From Orobanche coerulescens (Eukaryota; Streptophyta; Magnoliopsida; Lamiales; Orobanchaceae): a stretch of DNA of 64,000 nt. The notes below the pieces were generated by a model. That model did not search any database and had not been told where the DNA came from. It saw only the letters and a program-made list of their open reading frames with translations. The stretch lies in NCBI GenBank assembly GCA_033398695.1, contig CM065801.1:8308001-8372000 (forward strand). Reading direction: 5' to 3'. Position numbers and translations under genes: made by a program. Of this stretch, positions 22,290-34,091 are shown piece after piece; the first letter of the stretch is position 1, and the number at the start of each line of letters is the position of its first letter.

Positions 22290-23590
22290 GTTGATTTGCT
22301 AGTTGCCCGACTTGAGTTTCGACTGCTTTCTCGATGCTTCCATTGCTTCAAATCTTCGATCCGAGTTTTGGATGAATGATTGAAGTGTTTCTTCTAATGA
22401 GGGTTTTCTGGGTTGGTTTGAGGGCGACCCTTGGAATTGGTTCGGTCTTTGATATGGTTGTTGCAAATTTTGATGTTGAGGAGGTGGTGGTTGTTGGTGA
22501 TGATTCCCACCCCAAGAGAAATTAGGGTGATTTCGCCAACCGGGATTATAGGTTTCAGAAAAAGGGTCATTTCGGGCGTTGGTAAAAATTATTTAAAGCA
22601 TTTACCTCTTCGTGGTTCGTCGGGGATTGATGTTGGGTGCATGACTATATTCACCACCAGTGAAAAATACTTCTTGAGATGGCATGACTGTGGGTGGTTG
22701 AGAAATTCCTTGAGTTGTAAGTCGTTGGACTTGTTTGGTTAGCTCGGCAATTTGCGCAGTGAGATCGCTGGTGGAATTTACTTCATTAGCTCCGACTCTC
22801 CTGCCTCGTGCACTCTTTTGCTGGGAGGATATAGCAAGTTTTTCAAACAAATCAAAAGCGGCTTGCGCCGTTAGTGTTCCTATATCTCCCCAGCTGCATT
22901 GTCAACAGTAAATTGGCAATTATGAGTTAGCCCATCATAAAAAGTTTGACTCAAACAAAGGTAAAGGATAATGATGATGGGGGCATGCTAGTAAAAGAGT
23001 TTTGAACCGATCCCATGCTTCAAAAAATTGTTCACCCTCCGATTGCGTAAAAGCCGCAATTTTGGTCCTTAGATCCGCCGTTTTATGATGTGGATAAAAT
23101 TTAGACATGAATTTGTTGCACACATCATCCCAAGTAGCCAATGAATTTGGTGGCAACGTCATAATCCATGTTTTTGCTCGATCTTTTAAAGTGTAAGGAA
23201 AACACCTCATTTTTAATTGATCCTCGGTCAATTGTTGTAATGGAAAGGTATTGACAACCGAGTAAAAATCACGAATAAAACTTAAAGGATCCTCGTTTGG
23301 CATCCCATAAAAAGATGGGAGTTGGTTGAAATGAATGGATTTCAATTCATAATTTCGTCTTTGTCGCCAAGTTGTATGCATGACGTTGTTGTACCGATCA
23401 CCGGTCTAGCAAAATCTTTCAAAGTTTGTTGGTCGCCATATGTTCTTCGTTTAACTTTTCTTCTTGATAGGAAGATTCGGTGTTTTCTTCACAAAAATTC
23501 TCCTTCACCGCTAATATCTTCCGGGTTATCTCCAACTCGATAATCGGGATGAACGCGTTTCGTTGTATGGTACCAAGGTTCTTGCAAGAG
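22290..23590 (-). pseudogene. Athila-like gag, broken
   Basis: Gag forms the virus-like particle. The conserved retrotransposon gag core lies at 23381-22935: IHFNQLPSFYGMPNEDPL, FIRDFYSVVNTFPLQQLT, CFPYTLKDRAKTWIMTLP, FMSKFYPHHKTADLR and FTQSEGEQFFEAWDRFK. A shift near 22940 breaks it. A hydrophilic stretch (22850-22602, ANEVNSTSDLTAQIAELTKQ) continues the usual C-terminal half, which holds a predicted coiled-coil-like heptad region. No zinc knuckle was seen. The N-terminal part between 23590 and 23381 is frame-shifted. Confidence 0.85.
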
Positions 23591-23737
23591 ACCTACGGCC
23601 CCGCATAGACTAGAAAACAGTTCAGCACCTTAAAAAAAATTAAGAACAAGATGAATAAAAGATGCAAGAAATAAAAAAAAGATTAAATCACAAGATATAA
23701 ATAAAAGTATACAAAAATTATATTTGGCCTAAAACAA

Positions 23738-23754
23738 TCCCCTGAACGGCGCCA
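23738..23754 (-). other. Athila-like primer-binding site (tRNA-Asp type)
   Basis: On the minus strand, five bases after the 5' LTR, the sequence is TGGCGCCGTTCAGGGGA. It is nearly complementary to the 3' end of plant tRNA-Asp (perfect for TGGCGCCGTT and GGGGA). It fixes the direction of the element. Confidence 0.8.
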
Positions 23755-23759
23755 AAATT

Positions 23760-25471
23760 TGATCGGTCAAAAACTTATCCTAAAAATAGGAGTTCTTGAG
23801 TCGTTCGCAAATATATACGAGGTAGAAGTAGTTTGTGGTAAGTTCTACCAAGGTCTTTTCTCTCGAGGATTGTCCAATGAGAGGTCGTATAATATTTTGT
23901 TACAAATTATGAGAAATAAATACTAAAATAGATTATTGAGTTTTTAAATATTAACTTAATTAAAATGCACTATGTTTAATTTAAACTATTTTTAATAAGA
24001 CTTTTTAATAAGACTATTTTTAATACTACTATTTTTAAGAAGACTATTTTTTTAACTAGTGGAAATGAATAGAATTGAAATGAGTTGGAATTTATAAAAT
24101 CTAGGGGATTACGGGTTCATTAAATTAGGTTTTTAATTAAGTATAGGAATTGATTTACACGGATATAAAAGAAAAACGAATGTTTATCGAGTAATCAACT
24201 TTTCACCTCTGTACCGTAATCAAAGATGTCTTAACCACTTTCGCAATCTTAAGATGTTGATAACAAGATTAACACTTGATAGATTGAAGAGATATGTTTC
24301 CAATTCACTCAACAATCAATCAAGGAGATTTCATTAGTAGAAATAGGATATGATCAATCTCTATTTAAACCAATTAGTCCTTTTTAATCAAAATAGTGTA
24401 AATCAATCAAATACTCAATATATAACCTAATAGAAATCCCCCTTCCCCTAGGAAGAAAGATTAGCTACTCATTGGTTTATACAAACTAAAATTATAATAG
24501 AAATAATTGATATACATAATATATATATATATATATATATAAACTTTTAATTACTAGAACTTAATGACAATAGATAAAACTTATTTGAATATGATGAATC
24601 AAAGTGCAAGAAACAAACTTCAAAATATAACTTCAAACTTGTTTAAAGGTTACAAGCTTACCAAAATTGAAAGTAAAATACTAAGTGCTTATTGATCAAG
24701 CACTTTTCAATTACAAACTAAATGAAAGAAAAACTTTAAACTAAAAATGAAATACAAACTAAAATTGAAAGTTCTAAGGAAAATATATTGCTAAAGGAAA
24801 GGAGTATTTCTTAGCAAGAAGTTGAGGATTTCTTGGTAAGAATGTGGAGTGATTTTGCAATGGGTGAAGATGCCCTTTTATAGGTGATTTTCAAGAATAC
24901 AATTGATTATTTAATTCAAAATATCTATTGTAATATCATTTTTTTAATTCTTTGTTCACACTTCACCCATGACTTTGATTTTTCAGATTTTTGACCATAA
25001 AAATATCTTGTGGTTGAGTTCACAAGTTGGTCAAAATTGGACTAATTTTGCATGGCATCTGCTGAAAAACGGCGATGTAAAACGGCCCAGTTTGCCCCGT
25101 GTTGTGCGCCGTTTTGTGGTGACTCGGTCTTCTTCCGGAATACGCGTGAGGACACGGCGCTAAATGCCGGCCGTGTGTGAAACGGCCCAAGACACGGCCT
25201 CTTTTGCGCCGTATGTGAAACGGCCGACAGAACACGGTCCATTTTGCGCCGTTTTGTATGGTCGTTTGTCCTGGAAAAATTCCCGTCGTTGGATTTGATC
25301 TTGTTTTCCGTCCTTTTTGATGCTTCATGTCAGCAATCTGTAAAATAACCATTTTTAGCTCATGTTTGGACATATCTGTAAAATATATATTTTTAATCAC
25401 AAATCAGTACAATTATGCCCGGAAAAATGAATATTTTGTATATGAATTTTAGATCAATTATGCACCAATCA
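23760..25471 (-). repeat. Athila-like element 5' LTR
   Basis: 1,712 bp. It contains the element promoter in sense of the minus strand. It matches the other LTR (14955-16679) almost throughout. Some differences are of the CAG/CTG type: AATCAG here reads AATCTG near 25335, and GTCAAG reads GTCAGC. Confidence 0.93.
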
Positions 25472-25521
25472 GCTAGCCCGGAACCGCTAGGGCTAGCCCG
25501 TTTAACATCTCTAAGTAGAGG

Positions 25522-26239
25522 TGGGCAAAAAAAACGACACCGAAACTGAAACCGAAAAAAAAAATTGAAACCGTTGAATTGAGAGAAACGAGAATTTTGT
25601 AAGCTTTTTTAGTGTTTGAAGAGTGTTTTGAGAGTGTTTGAGTATTGTGACTAAACCAAACTCAAATAGGCTATTTATAGTTGATTTAGGATAGCAAAAT
25701 GGTAAAAAAAAAGGCAAAAAACGGTCAGACTTTTGAAAAAACGAAGGCCTAACGGTACACTGAAAAACCGGTTTCTAACCGGTTTTTCCAACCCGGTTTC
25801 CGAAACCGGTTCCCGCAAAACCCGACCCGAACCGCTTTTTAACGGTAAAATGGACAACCTGTTAGAAACCGCCGATTTTGATACAAACCGAACCGGTTTC
25901 GGTTTCATTGGGGTAGTCGTTCGGGGAGGATGGATAAATTACCGGGAGCGCATTGGATGCCTTCGGTTGGAGCAAATTTTATCCCTAGAAACCTGATAGG
26001 TTGCCGGATAAGATTCAATTGTGAAACTGATTTGCGTCGATGGTATAAACTTAACTTGTTCACGAACCATAGAAACTGTATAGGTTGAGGGGAGTGAACA
26101 AGGGGAAAAAGAAGATCGAATCATCCATTAGATGGGTTGGTGTTGGACACCACTTTGTGAAAATTAATAGACTAGAAACCTGTTCGGTTTCCCTCAATCT
26201 TCTTCCGCTTCCACGAATGCACCCGAGATTGTTGAAGTT
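25522..26239. other. 5' region of the outer hAT transposon
   Basis: About 700 bp between the hAT terminus and the transposase. It contains AACCGG/CCGGTT-rich subterminal motifs at 25760-25910, and no separate gene. The small open frames on both strands follow these repeats. Confidence 0.55.
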
Positions 26240-27863
26240 ATAGAAACAACCCGAAACCCTAAAATTTGGTGTAATTTCAACCTCTTGAAGTTGTCGGATG
26301 GGCAACTTAAGGCTCATTGTAAACATTGCGGTAAGTTTTTGAAACATGAATCCAACATGACGTTGAAGATGCATACCGACAAGTATTGTGAAGGACTCAA
26401 ATCCGTTCCGGAAGCCGGTCAAGCATCTATGTCACGAGAGGGGGGTCTTTTTGCATACGAGGCAGAGCAGTGCCGACAACAATTTGCAAGCTAGCCGTTC
26501 AACCACTTCGATAACCCTCGATTGACTAAGGTGATTCAAAATACTCTTCAACCGCGATATAAACAAGTAAGTCGTGCTACTCTTAGACGTGATTGTATTA
26601 AATTATGGAAAAAGGCTAAAATAGAACTAGTAAACGGTTTTGCAAACTTAAATACAAATGTAAACTTAACAACCGATGTTTGGTCGGCACCTCATGGTTT
26701 GCCCGGTTCATACCTTTGTGTTACCGCACATTGGATTGATCCCGATACATGGCTAATGACGAAGTGTACGATTGCTTTTGAAAATTTTGAGTATCCTCAC
26801 ACGGGTCAAAATTTATTTCATATGTTACAAAATGTAATAAATGACTTTAACTTACAAGAAAAAGTTTTTTCGATCTCATTTGATAACGCGTCTAATAATA
26901 CAACGCGGTAAAAAAATTAATATTAACATACAAACCGCCTTTGAAGGGTATTTTTTATCATAGTCGATGTGTTGCACACATTATAAACTTGGTTGTGCAA
27001 GACGGATTAGCGGTACCCGAAATAAATTTGGTAAAAGACACTTTTAAAAAAATGTTATAAGATATATTTTGTTCAAGTAAAGGTAGATATAAACAATATA
27101 TGAAATTGTGTAAGGACACGAATTTTATTTTTTAACCCCTAATTGGGACGTTTCTACAAGATGGAATTCGACTTATAAAATATTTTGTTGTGGTTTACGC
27201 CAACGTGATACTTTACAACTTTTTCATGATGAACTTGCGAATAGGACGAATAGGGTTACACCATTTACGTCGGAACAATGGATATTGTTAGAAAAATAAG
27301 CGAATTGCTCAAAGTTTTTAAAAACGCAACAACTTTATTATCGGGTGTTTATTATCCCACCATTCATTTGGTACTTAATCAAATTTATTTAATCTTTTCA
27401 AAATTAAGCGACTACGAATTAAGTGGTGATTTATATAAAAAAATAGTTTCGCCCATGAAAGTAAAACTAAGAAAATATTTCCAATAAATGCCACCGGTAA
27501 TTACTTGTTCCGCCGCGTTGAACTCATGTATGAATATTAGCGGAATAGAACTACTTACCGATAAAATCTCTATTGATTTAGAGTTGCATAACGAAAACGT
27601 TTCCTATGCAAGAGATGCAAAAGCCATTTTTAACAAAAATTTCAAAGATTTATTCGGGGTTTATTTTAAAAAGTATGGTTCAAGAAATGATTATCCAACT
27701 TCGTTTTCATCATCATTTTTTACTTCTACTAGTGCGGATCCCATGCTTAACTTATATAATAGTTTAAGAGAAGAAAACACTAAACGGGCTAGGGGTGAGG
27801 ATGAGCAATCATCGACTAGCGAATATGGGAGATATATTGGAACCGATTTTTTATCCACTATGT
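26240..27863 (+). pseudogene. hAT transposase (BED finger, RICESLEEPER-like), split and broken
   Basis: hAT transposases cut and paste their element, and domesticated relatives are known in plants. The BED zinc finger is at about 26250-26395 (KIWCNFNLL, AHCKHCGKFLKHESNMTLKMH). The RNase H-fold core follows: LTTDVWSAPHGLPGSYLCVT, FEYPHTGQNLFHML, ISFDNASNNT, then CVAHIINLVVQDGL and STYKI in shifted frames. The later part has LLSGVYYPTIHLVLNQIY and MPPVITCSAALNSCMNISG, then EYGRYIGTDFLSTM, where element X interrupts. Stops or shifts occur near 26492, 26910, 27058, 27135 and 27485. The C-terminal dimerisation region resumes at 63940. Confidence 0.88.
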
Positions 27864-29218
27864 TTTAATACCCATGATTTTCTCTTTCGCTAATTTTTCG
27901 TTCTTGGCATCTTTCTAAATTCCAGAAACTCGTTTGCAAGCGTTTTGACATTTTGATAATATTTTTTGTTCTGTGTGGTTGCTCATCCGAGATCGTTCCG
28001 GGGTTGTTTTATCCAAATCCGTGTTTTGAGCGACTTTTTCCGCTATTTGGTTCATTTCGTATGATAATGGTTCGAAACTATGGTTTCATGTTTCCTATAA
28101 GTCAGTTGAGATTTGTTATTCGTGTTGTGAGTTTCGGTTCGGATGCTTGAGGTCATACTGTGGTTTACGGACATTTTGGTCCGTTTCGTAATTTCCCAAA
28201 GTTTAGGGGTGATTACTCTGTTATCGTATTTCGAACCTTCGGGTAGTCAAAATCGTATTGTATTTTGATCCTTGAGTTCGTCGTTCTGCACTCTTCGTAT
28301 GCATGTCCTCGTCTTGTGTTGTTGTTGTCGTTTCGCGGTTTCGTCAGGCTTGTACTCGACGAGCTGAACCTAACAGTTCAGGAACTTCTAAGCCATTACG
28401 TACGCTATACTTTAAGTATAACGTACGTTATCAGCATGGCCTTACGTACGTAAAGCCCTTCGCATTACGTACGTAAGGGTCTTGGTTAATTAGTACAGGG
28501 GCGACCCTTATGTACGTAAGGTCTTATATCTTACGTACGTAAACCCTCTAACGTACGTAATAGCTTATCGCTTACGTACGTAATCCTTCTACGGGTATTA
28601 ATATTGGAGGGCTGACCGAGTTTGTCATTTTTCATCCTCCTTATTTTCCTCCGCGGCTGTGACGACTTGTGGCGATCTTGGAGCGATATTGGAGTCTTGT
28701 AATTCCAGGTTTTCATCTTCGATGAGCTTTTGGTGTTGATTAGCATCCTTAATCCGTGTTCTTCGCCTTCGATTCGAGGTAAACATCTTGTAAACCCTTC
28801 CTCTATATTTCTTGAATCTTCGAGTTTCGGGTTGATCTTCTTGATTCTTGTTGTTGTATATCATCAATCGGTTATATTGATTCTCTTCCTATGATTTGAT
28901 TCGTATTTCTTACCGTATTTGGGTCCGGATTATGTTATTGTTGTTCTTGGGGAAGTATTGAACCCCAAGTGTTCGATCTTTTGTTTCTACGAATTTTTGT
29001 TGGGAATTTCGTATATTTTCCATCCCTCTTGTGATCGAATTCGTAGTAATTATATTGTTCTTGTGATTTCGACCTAGTTGGAAGATTCGAGGGTTGCCGG
29101 TCAAGCTTTTCCGTTGCTTCGCGTGCTTTGGATTTGAGGCAAGTACCTTGATATACGAATTGTAACTGCGTGAAATTATTGTTGTCGAAGTGTATGAATT
29201 TATACGGATGTATATATG

Positions 29219-29249
<31 letters not shown>

Positions 29250-29416
29250 ATATATATAGATTCATATATATTTATATGTTAAATATATGTATGTATATAC
29301 GTATATTGATATATATGTCTATGTCGGTGAATGACGAGTGATGAATGCTAACACTAATTGACGTACTCAACTTGGATTGATGGATGAACTATACTTATTC
29401 ATATAATATAGTAAGG

Positions 29417-29466
<50 letters not shown>

Positions 29467-30185
29467 GGTTGAGTCGCAATATAGCGATATATGTGCGGTG
29501 TTGGTTGGTTATGCTTGAAGGCTTATTGTGATTGAGTTTTGATTGACAACGTGCGTGTTATTGTTTATTTGTGTGGTTATGGACTGGCGGAGAAATTGTG
29601 TGACTTGATGCACTGAGTTGATAATTGTTGTGACGTTTGTTTGTGTGCTTGATGTTTGAAATAATGTGGATACTTGTTGTAAGAAACGTCGTATACGGGA
29701 ACCTCTGAGGGCGGGGCGTGCACTCCGGCCTGGTGTATGCTGCAATATGCGGCTTCATATGGGTGGTGAACGCCGGTGTTACCTAATACGCGCGCAAGGG
29801 GCGGCTCTTGCGGGAGTGAACGCCGGTACACAGGTGCGCAAGGGAGGCGTCTGGCAGTCTTATTGGTTATGGGTATTTGAGTGACAGTTATGACCCCGTT
29901 ACCGAACGATGTTCGTATCTCAAATTCTTTCAACTCACTTTTAAATGTTTGTCTTGATATAGACCGCGATTCGTGTTTTTGAAAGTTTGTTTCAACCTGT
30001 TTTTAAAGCGTTGGTATCAGGGTTAATTAACCAAGGAGGTTTGACGAAATCACCGAGGGTTAATTAATCGGGGGTCTTGAGCATGATATGTCGAATGAGA
30101 GATTGTGCCTTTGATTGTATTGTGGTGCTATTCTGTGTATTGGGTCGAGGACCCTGTGAAATGTTGAGATGATTGATCTCGTGAT
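27864..30185 (+). repeat. Element X 5' LTR, first part
   Basis: The first 2.3 kb of the X LTR, matching 60702-63007. It contains eight copies of a TTACGTACGTAA-type palindrome (28396-28583), a likely TATA region (TATTAATATT, about 28597), AT microsatellites (29210-29280, 29418-29463) and a GC-rich block around 29690-29850. Y interrupts it at GTGAT (30181-30185). Confidence 0.93.
28396..28583. promoter_or_regulatory. Palindrome array in X LTR
   Basis: Eight 12-bp near-palindromes: TTACGTACGCTA 28396, TAACGTACGTTA 28419, TTACGTACGTAA 28442, 28465, 28531 and 28572, TTATGTACGTAA 28508, TAACGTACGTAA 28549. Spacing is 18 to 43 bp. The array sits just upstream of the AT-rich TATA-like stretch, so it probably lies in the U3 promoter. 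TACGTA is also the plant bZIP A-box core. The 3' LTR has the same array at about 61231-61418. Confidence 0.85.
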
Positions 30186-30337
30186 TGTAATACCCGAGAT
30201 TTCGGATATATATTTGGAACTTGTGATATTGTAATTATTGCACTTTGATCTGAGTATTATTCTCCGTATTTCATAATCCGGTGTAGTTGAGCGTATGATT
30301 TCATGAATGTGATTTATAAATTGTGTTTCTGCGCTTG

Positions 30338-30644
30338 TAGCGCACGCTATCATCTAAGTGTAGCGTACGCTAACTTGGATCCATAGCGCACGCTACGAAG
30401 GAACCTTAGCGCACGCTATATGTGGTCAATATGATTGAGACGTGTGGTAGGTGAGATCAGGTCGGGGATCTTGGTCGGATTGTGTCGGGATGAACCTGGA
30501 CGGCTTTCGGGAAAAAGCCAAGTCAACGCGTTAGCGTACGCTACTCACATGAGGGTAGCGCACGCTAAAGGCTGATTACAGTGAAATCAGTAACGTTTCA
30601 AATAGTCGTTAGCGCACGCTATGAATATGGACTAGCGCGCGCTA
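30338..30644. promoter_or_regulatory. Palindrome array upstream of the Y TATA box
   Basis: Eight copies of TAGCGCACGCTA or close variants: 30338, 30361 (TAGCGTACGCTA), 30384, 30407, 30532, 30556, 30610 and 30633 (TAGCGCGCGCTA). The first four are exactly 23 bp apart, about two helical turns. A TATA box follows 10-20 bp after the last. A second, more degenerate set (TAACGTGCGCTA, TAACGTACGTTA, TAGCGCGCGCTA) lies at 31361-31576, after the TATA box. Confidence 0.88.
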
Positions 30645-31959
30645 ATAACTATTTTCTATATATAGAACAACATCCTTTTTCATATTTTCAGATTTTTCAC
30701 TCCCACATTCGAATTCTTGAACTTAGAAAGACACTCTCTTCATCCTAAACACTTCTTGCCGGCATCCTAGCTCGTGTTGAAGATTGAAGATCATTGGAGG
30801 ATTGGTGTTCAAACCTTCGGCGTTGGATTGCTTCGAATTTCCTCCTTGTTCTTCACTACTTTGAGGTAGGTGATTCTTCACCAATATTAGTAGTATTCTG
30901 AAGGACGTTTTGATCATGTTTTGGGATTTACCTAGTCAGTTAGATTCACATGTAGTCGATCATCATGCGTTAGAAGGATATTTTTGACGTTTCGGCACTT
31001 ATTCATCGTATAATCCTTTGAACCTTTTTAGTATATGGACTCCTAAGCATATTTTGTATCTTCAGAACCGATCATGTCCAGTGTATGGAGATTACCTAGT
31101 TCTTATGTTTTACGTAAGGAATCATATGTTTTGGGACTTGGAATGAATTGAACTTAGGATATTTTCTTGAAGATCAAGAATGAATTATGGTGTAGTAATG
31201 ATGATATGTATCCTCGTGTCTCATAGTCATTTAATCCATAAAGATCTTTCATAAACCGTATGAGCATGATATGCACGGAATTGGCATGTATTAACACTGA
31301 GGATTTCATGAGTTTTCATCACCTTTAGCTCAAGTTTTACCCAGTAGTGACTGCCATGCACGATTAGCGCACGCTATGATGAATATATTAACGTGCGCTA
31401 TCGGGAATGAGTAACGTGCGCTACGCTGGATACGTAACGTACGTTATATCGCCAGCGGATCGGCTATTCGAAGAAGGCGTCGATTACCACGGCTAGCACA
31501 CGCTAAACCTGGTCATTTGCGTACGTTAACGGGCAGGCTTAGCGCACGTTACGTAGAGTACGTAGCGCGCGCTAAGTAGTTCAGATAGAATTCATTTTTT
31601 TGAGCTTGTGGCCGTAAACCGGATTGTTAGACGTTCATACGAATTGAGAGGAATTCTTTATTATTTCTTAGGTCCGAGCCTTTCATAGGGACGATCGAGG
31701 GGCGGTGACATACGGACGCGTGTCATTTGTTGGAGTATTTCCATTCTTGCCATTTTCGAGGCAAGTATCATATGTCGAGTTTGATTTATATTGGAACCTT
31801 GATCATGATTATGTTTTTTTCATGTTGTCAAATATGAGATGTATTTCTGTAATTTCTCGTGGTATTCGCTGTTAATTGTTCGTATTGATGAACATATTGA
31901 AATGCATATATGTATGCATAATTGATTGGTTTATGGTATAAATGATCCGAGGGGATCAC

Positions 31960-32135
31960 GAGGATCTATGCTGAGGGCGCTGGATCGAATGTCCACCATG
32001 CGTTGGTCCGATGTGATCATCATGGGGATCTATGCTGAGGGCGCTGGATCGCTGGATGGGTTTTCCACCATGCGTTGGTCCGACGGGATCATCATGGGGA
32101 TCTATACCAAGGGCGCTGGATCGCTGGATTATCCT
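31960..32135. repeat. Degenerate tandem repeat in Y LTR
   Basis: The block GGGGATCTATGCTGAGGGCG, GCTGGATCG, CCACCATGCGTTGGTCCGA and GGGATCATCATG recurs two to three times with a unit of about 65-75 bp. The copy in the other Y LTR is at about 57068-57245. The open frames over it are not genes. Confidence 0.8.
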
Positions 32136-32612
32136 GTATTGTGTTGATGGAATCGTGAGGATTCACATCGTTGGATTCCGATGATGGAAGTCCGTTTTGC
32201 ATGTTTTATGATGCACTGATGATTTATGTATTATGATACTTGTACTAGCATTGTTTTGCTAACCCCTTCGGGGGTGGACATTGTTTTGATGTTCAGGTAG
32301 CCGAGGAGCGGGGAAGCAACCACGATGCAAACGGAGACGATGAAATGGCTCAGTGATGTGGTTGATGTTTATTGTTATTGTGATTTGTCTTCTTAGTTCA
32401 TTTAGTACTCGAGTACGTCTGTTTTAATAATGTCATTTCGATATGGTTGTATAAGTTAACTCACTGGATCAGTTGAACAAAATCTGTATTTTGGACTTCA
32501 GTTGTACGATTGGATTATATTTAAATTTTTTTTAAAATTAGCCTTGTAAATCCTTACTTAAAGGGTTTACGGCGCTGTAATTATTCCGAATATCTCGGGG
32601 TGTTACAGAATA

Positions 32613-32627
32613 TGGTATCGGAGCTAA
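32613..32627 (+). other. Element Y primer-binding site (initiator tRNA-Met)
   Basis: The sequence ATGGTATCGGAGCTAAG lies four bases after the LTR. The usual plant sequence, complementary to initiator tRNA-Met, is TGGTATCAGAGC. Here CAG reads CGG, one mismatch. Confidence 0.8.
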
Positions 32628-32850
32628 GATTCATGGATATCTTGGCAGTCGGGTTAGTTGGAGTGCATTTTACGTTATTTGATTATTGGTCGTTTGTAAC
32701 ATCACTGCTGAGCCAGCATCGTCGTGTGGACCGTGGTTGTAAGTTTCCTAATCTCAAATACTACCGTTTTATTTAATTCATGTTTTGTGAACATTGATAG
32801 ACGTACTTTTAGAAAGTTTGCCCTGGAAATTGAGTATTTGTGTTTACAGT

Positions 32851-34091
32851 ATGTTGAGAGAAGGTCGTGGACGCGGACGCGGACGTGGAAATGCGAGACA
32901 AGAAGAGTCGGTGTCTACCCCAGAAATAACCGCTAGTCGAACGGATTCCCATTCCGGGGGACAACAGGGATCGACAAATAATAATGCAGATCCTAACGTG
33001 CCGGGAGTGCTTCAGCAGGTGTTTGCTCAGATAAACCAGTTTGCTCAAGTTGTGGATCGCATGCAGACGGCGATGGGACAGCAGCATAACGTGGATAATC
33101 GAGGAGATAAATGGCTTACCGAGGTGATCAAATTGCATCCTCCGAAATTTGACGGCTCGGCTGAGACGCTTTCTTGGGATCACTGGCTGAAGGAATTAGA
33201 GAAGATTTTTGCGGGGATTAACTGTCCCAACGATAGAAAGGTTCTGGTCGCCCAGTATCTTCTGACAGGGGAGGCTTTCGACTGGTGGGAGGCCATTCGA
33301 CCGGAAGAGCATAATGTTGACTGGATGGAATTCAAAATAATGATGGAAGCGCAGTATTGTCCTCGCCCAGTTAGAGAGGCCCGAGTTCGGGAGTTTTTCT
33401 CACCACAAAATTCAGAAGCATCTGTGACGGACGTGATTAAGACTTTTAATCACCAGCTGACTTATGTGCGCCACTTGGTCAGGACCGAGGCGGAGATGAT
33501 TTTACATTTTGACATGCGAATGAAGCCGGAAATTCAGCAATATATGTCCGGATTTGAATGTACCACTTTGCGACAGTATCAGGACAAGGCGCTGGCCTAT
33601 GATATGAAAGAGGCGGCAGTAGAGAAATCAACGGAAGCAAAGAAGCAGAAAGTGGCTGGCAACTTCACGGAGAATAAGAGTAGTGGGCCCTGCAGGGGCC
33701 AGTCCTATTTTCATTCATCCAGGAGGCCTCCGCATCCTTCTCGAGGAGGAAAGAAGTTCCGGCGGACAAACCGTTTGAGGCGGGAAGAAATGCTATAAGC
33801 GTGGCAAAGCGTGGCATGTTCGGCGTGGATTTGGCGCCTGCTGTGACTTGTTTCGAGTGTGAACAGGAAGGGCATCGCGCGACATTTTGTGGGAATGCGA
33901 CCCGATCTTTTGGTACTCGCACTCCTGTACCGGTTCCGAAGGACACTAGTGTAAACCAGACGCAGCAGAGCGGTTTCCCGCAGCAGAATGTTGGGAAAAG
34001 AGAGGCATCCAGCGCTGGGTCCGTTCCTCCGCGTATTTACGAGATGAAGAGGGATGATCAGAACACAGCTGTTGCATCAGGTACGATTTAG
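32851..34091 (+). pseudogene. Element Y gag with zinc knuckle, frame-shifted
   Basis: The start is the ATG at 32851 (MLREGRGRGRGRGN), the arginine-glycine opening common in this lineage. The gag core follows: WLTEVIKLHPPKFDGS, DHWLKELEKIFAGI, YLLTGEAFDWWEAI, MRMKPEIQQYMSGFECTTLR and KKQKVAGNF. The frame ends at a TAA at 33796, within the region where a CCHC knuckle is expected. An overlapping frame (33801-34091) carries VTCFECEQEGHRATFC, a CX2CX4HX4C knuckle. So at least one indel separates core and knuckle, and a first, degenerate knuckle lies at the junction. Gag assembles the particle and binds RNA. Confidence 0.88.

Larger units (their letters stand above)
14955..25471 (-). mobile_element. 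Athila-lineage Ty3-gypsy retrotransposon
   Basis: Two LTRs (14955-16679 and 23760-25471) start TGATCGG and end CCAATCA on the plus strand. They are flanked by a 5-bp TSD, GCTAG, at 14950-14954 and 25472-25476. Coding runs on the minus strand from the right LTR: primer-binding site, gag, protease, RT, RNase H, integrase, a long non-coding 3' part, then the polypurine tract. RT-integrase order places it in Ty3-gypsy. The PBS against tRNA-Asp and the integrase tail CHLPVEIEHKAYWAIK point to the Athila/Tat branch. No chromodomain and no clear env-like ORF were found. Every coding domain is broken although the LTRs are nearly identical. Confidence 0.92.
14404..25513. mobile_element. Inner non-autonomous hAT, interrupted by the Athila-like element
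   Basis: The terminal repeat TAGAGATGTTAAACGGGCT (14404-14422) is perfectly inverted at 25495-25513. It has an 8-bp TSD, AGTAGAGG, at 14396-14403 and 25514-25521. The element's own sequence is only 14404-14954 plus 25477-25513, about 590 bp. The Athila-like element landed 37 bp from its right end. It has GCCCGTTTAGCCCG-type subterminal motifs at both ends and an AT-rich centre with a long AT microsatellite, and no coding sequence. Confidence 0.92.
30186..32608 (+). repeat. Element Y 5' LTR
   Basis: 2,423 bp, TGTAATACCCGAG to GGGGTGTTACA. It has two palindrome arrays (30338-30644, 31361-31576), a TATA box (CTATATATAG, about 30656) directly after the first, and a degenerate tandem repeat (31960-32135). 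It matches 55300-57723 closely. Confidence 0.94.

Noticed and set aside
28396..28583. CRISPR-like array of short palindromic repeats
   Set aside because: The repeats are 12 bp, vary, are irregularly spaced, and lie in LTRs of plant retrotransposons. There are no cas genes. They are promoter-linked repeats.
29509..29933. Several overlapping frames around 29509-29933 and 62287-62759
   Set aside because: They fall within X LTR sequence, differ between the two LTR copies by frame-changing indels, and show no conserved domain.
32613..32627. tRNA-Met-like match at LTR borders
   Set aside because: These are primer-binding sites complementary to tRNA ends, not tRNA genes. I found no cloverleaf tRNA, rRNA or snRNA gene in the window.
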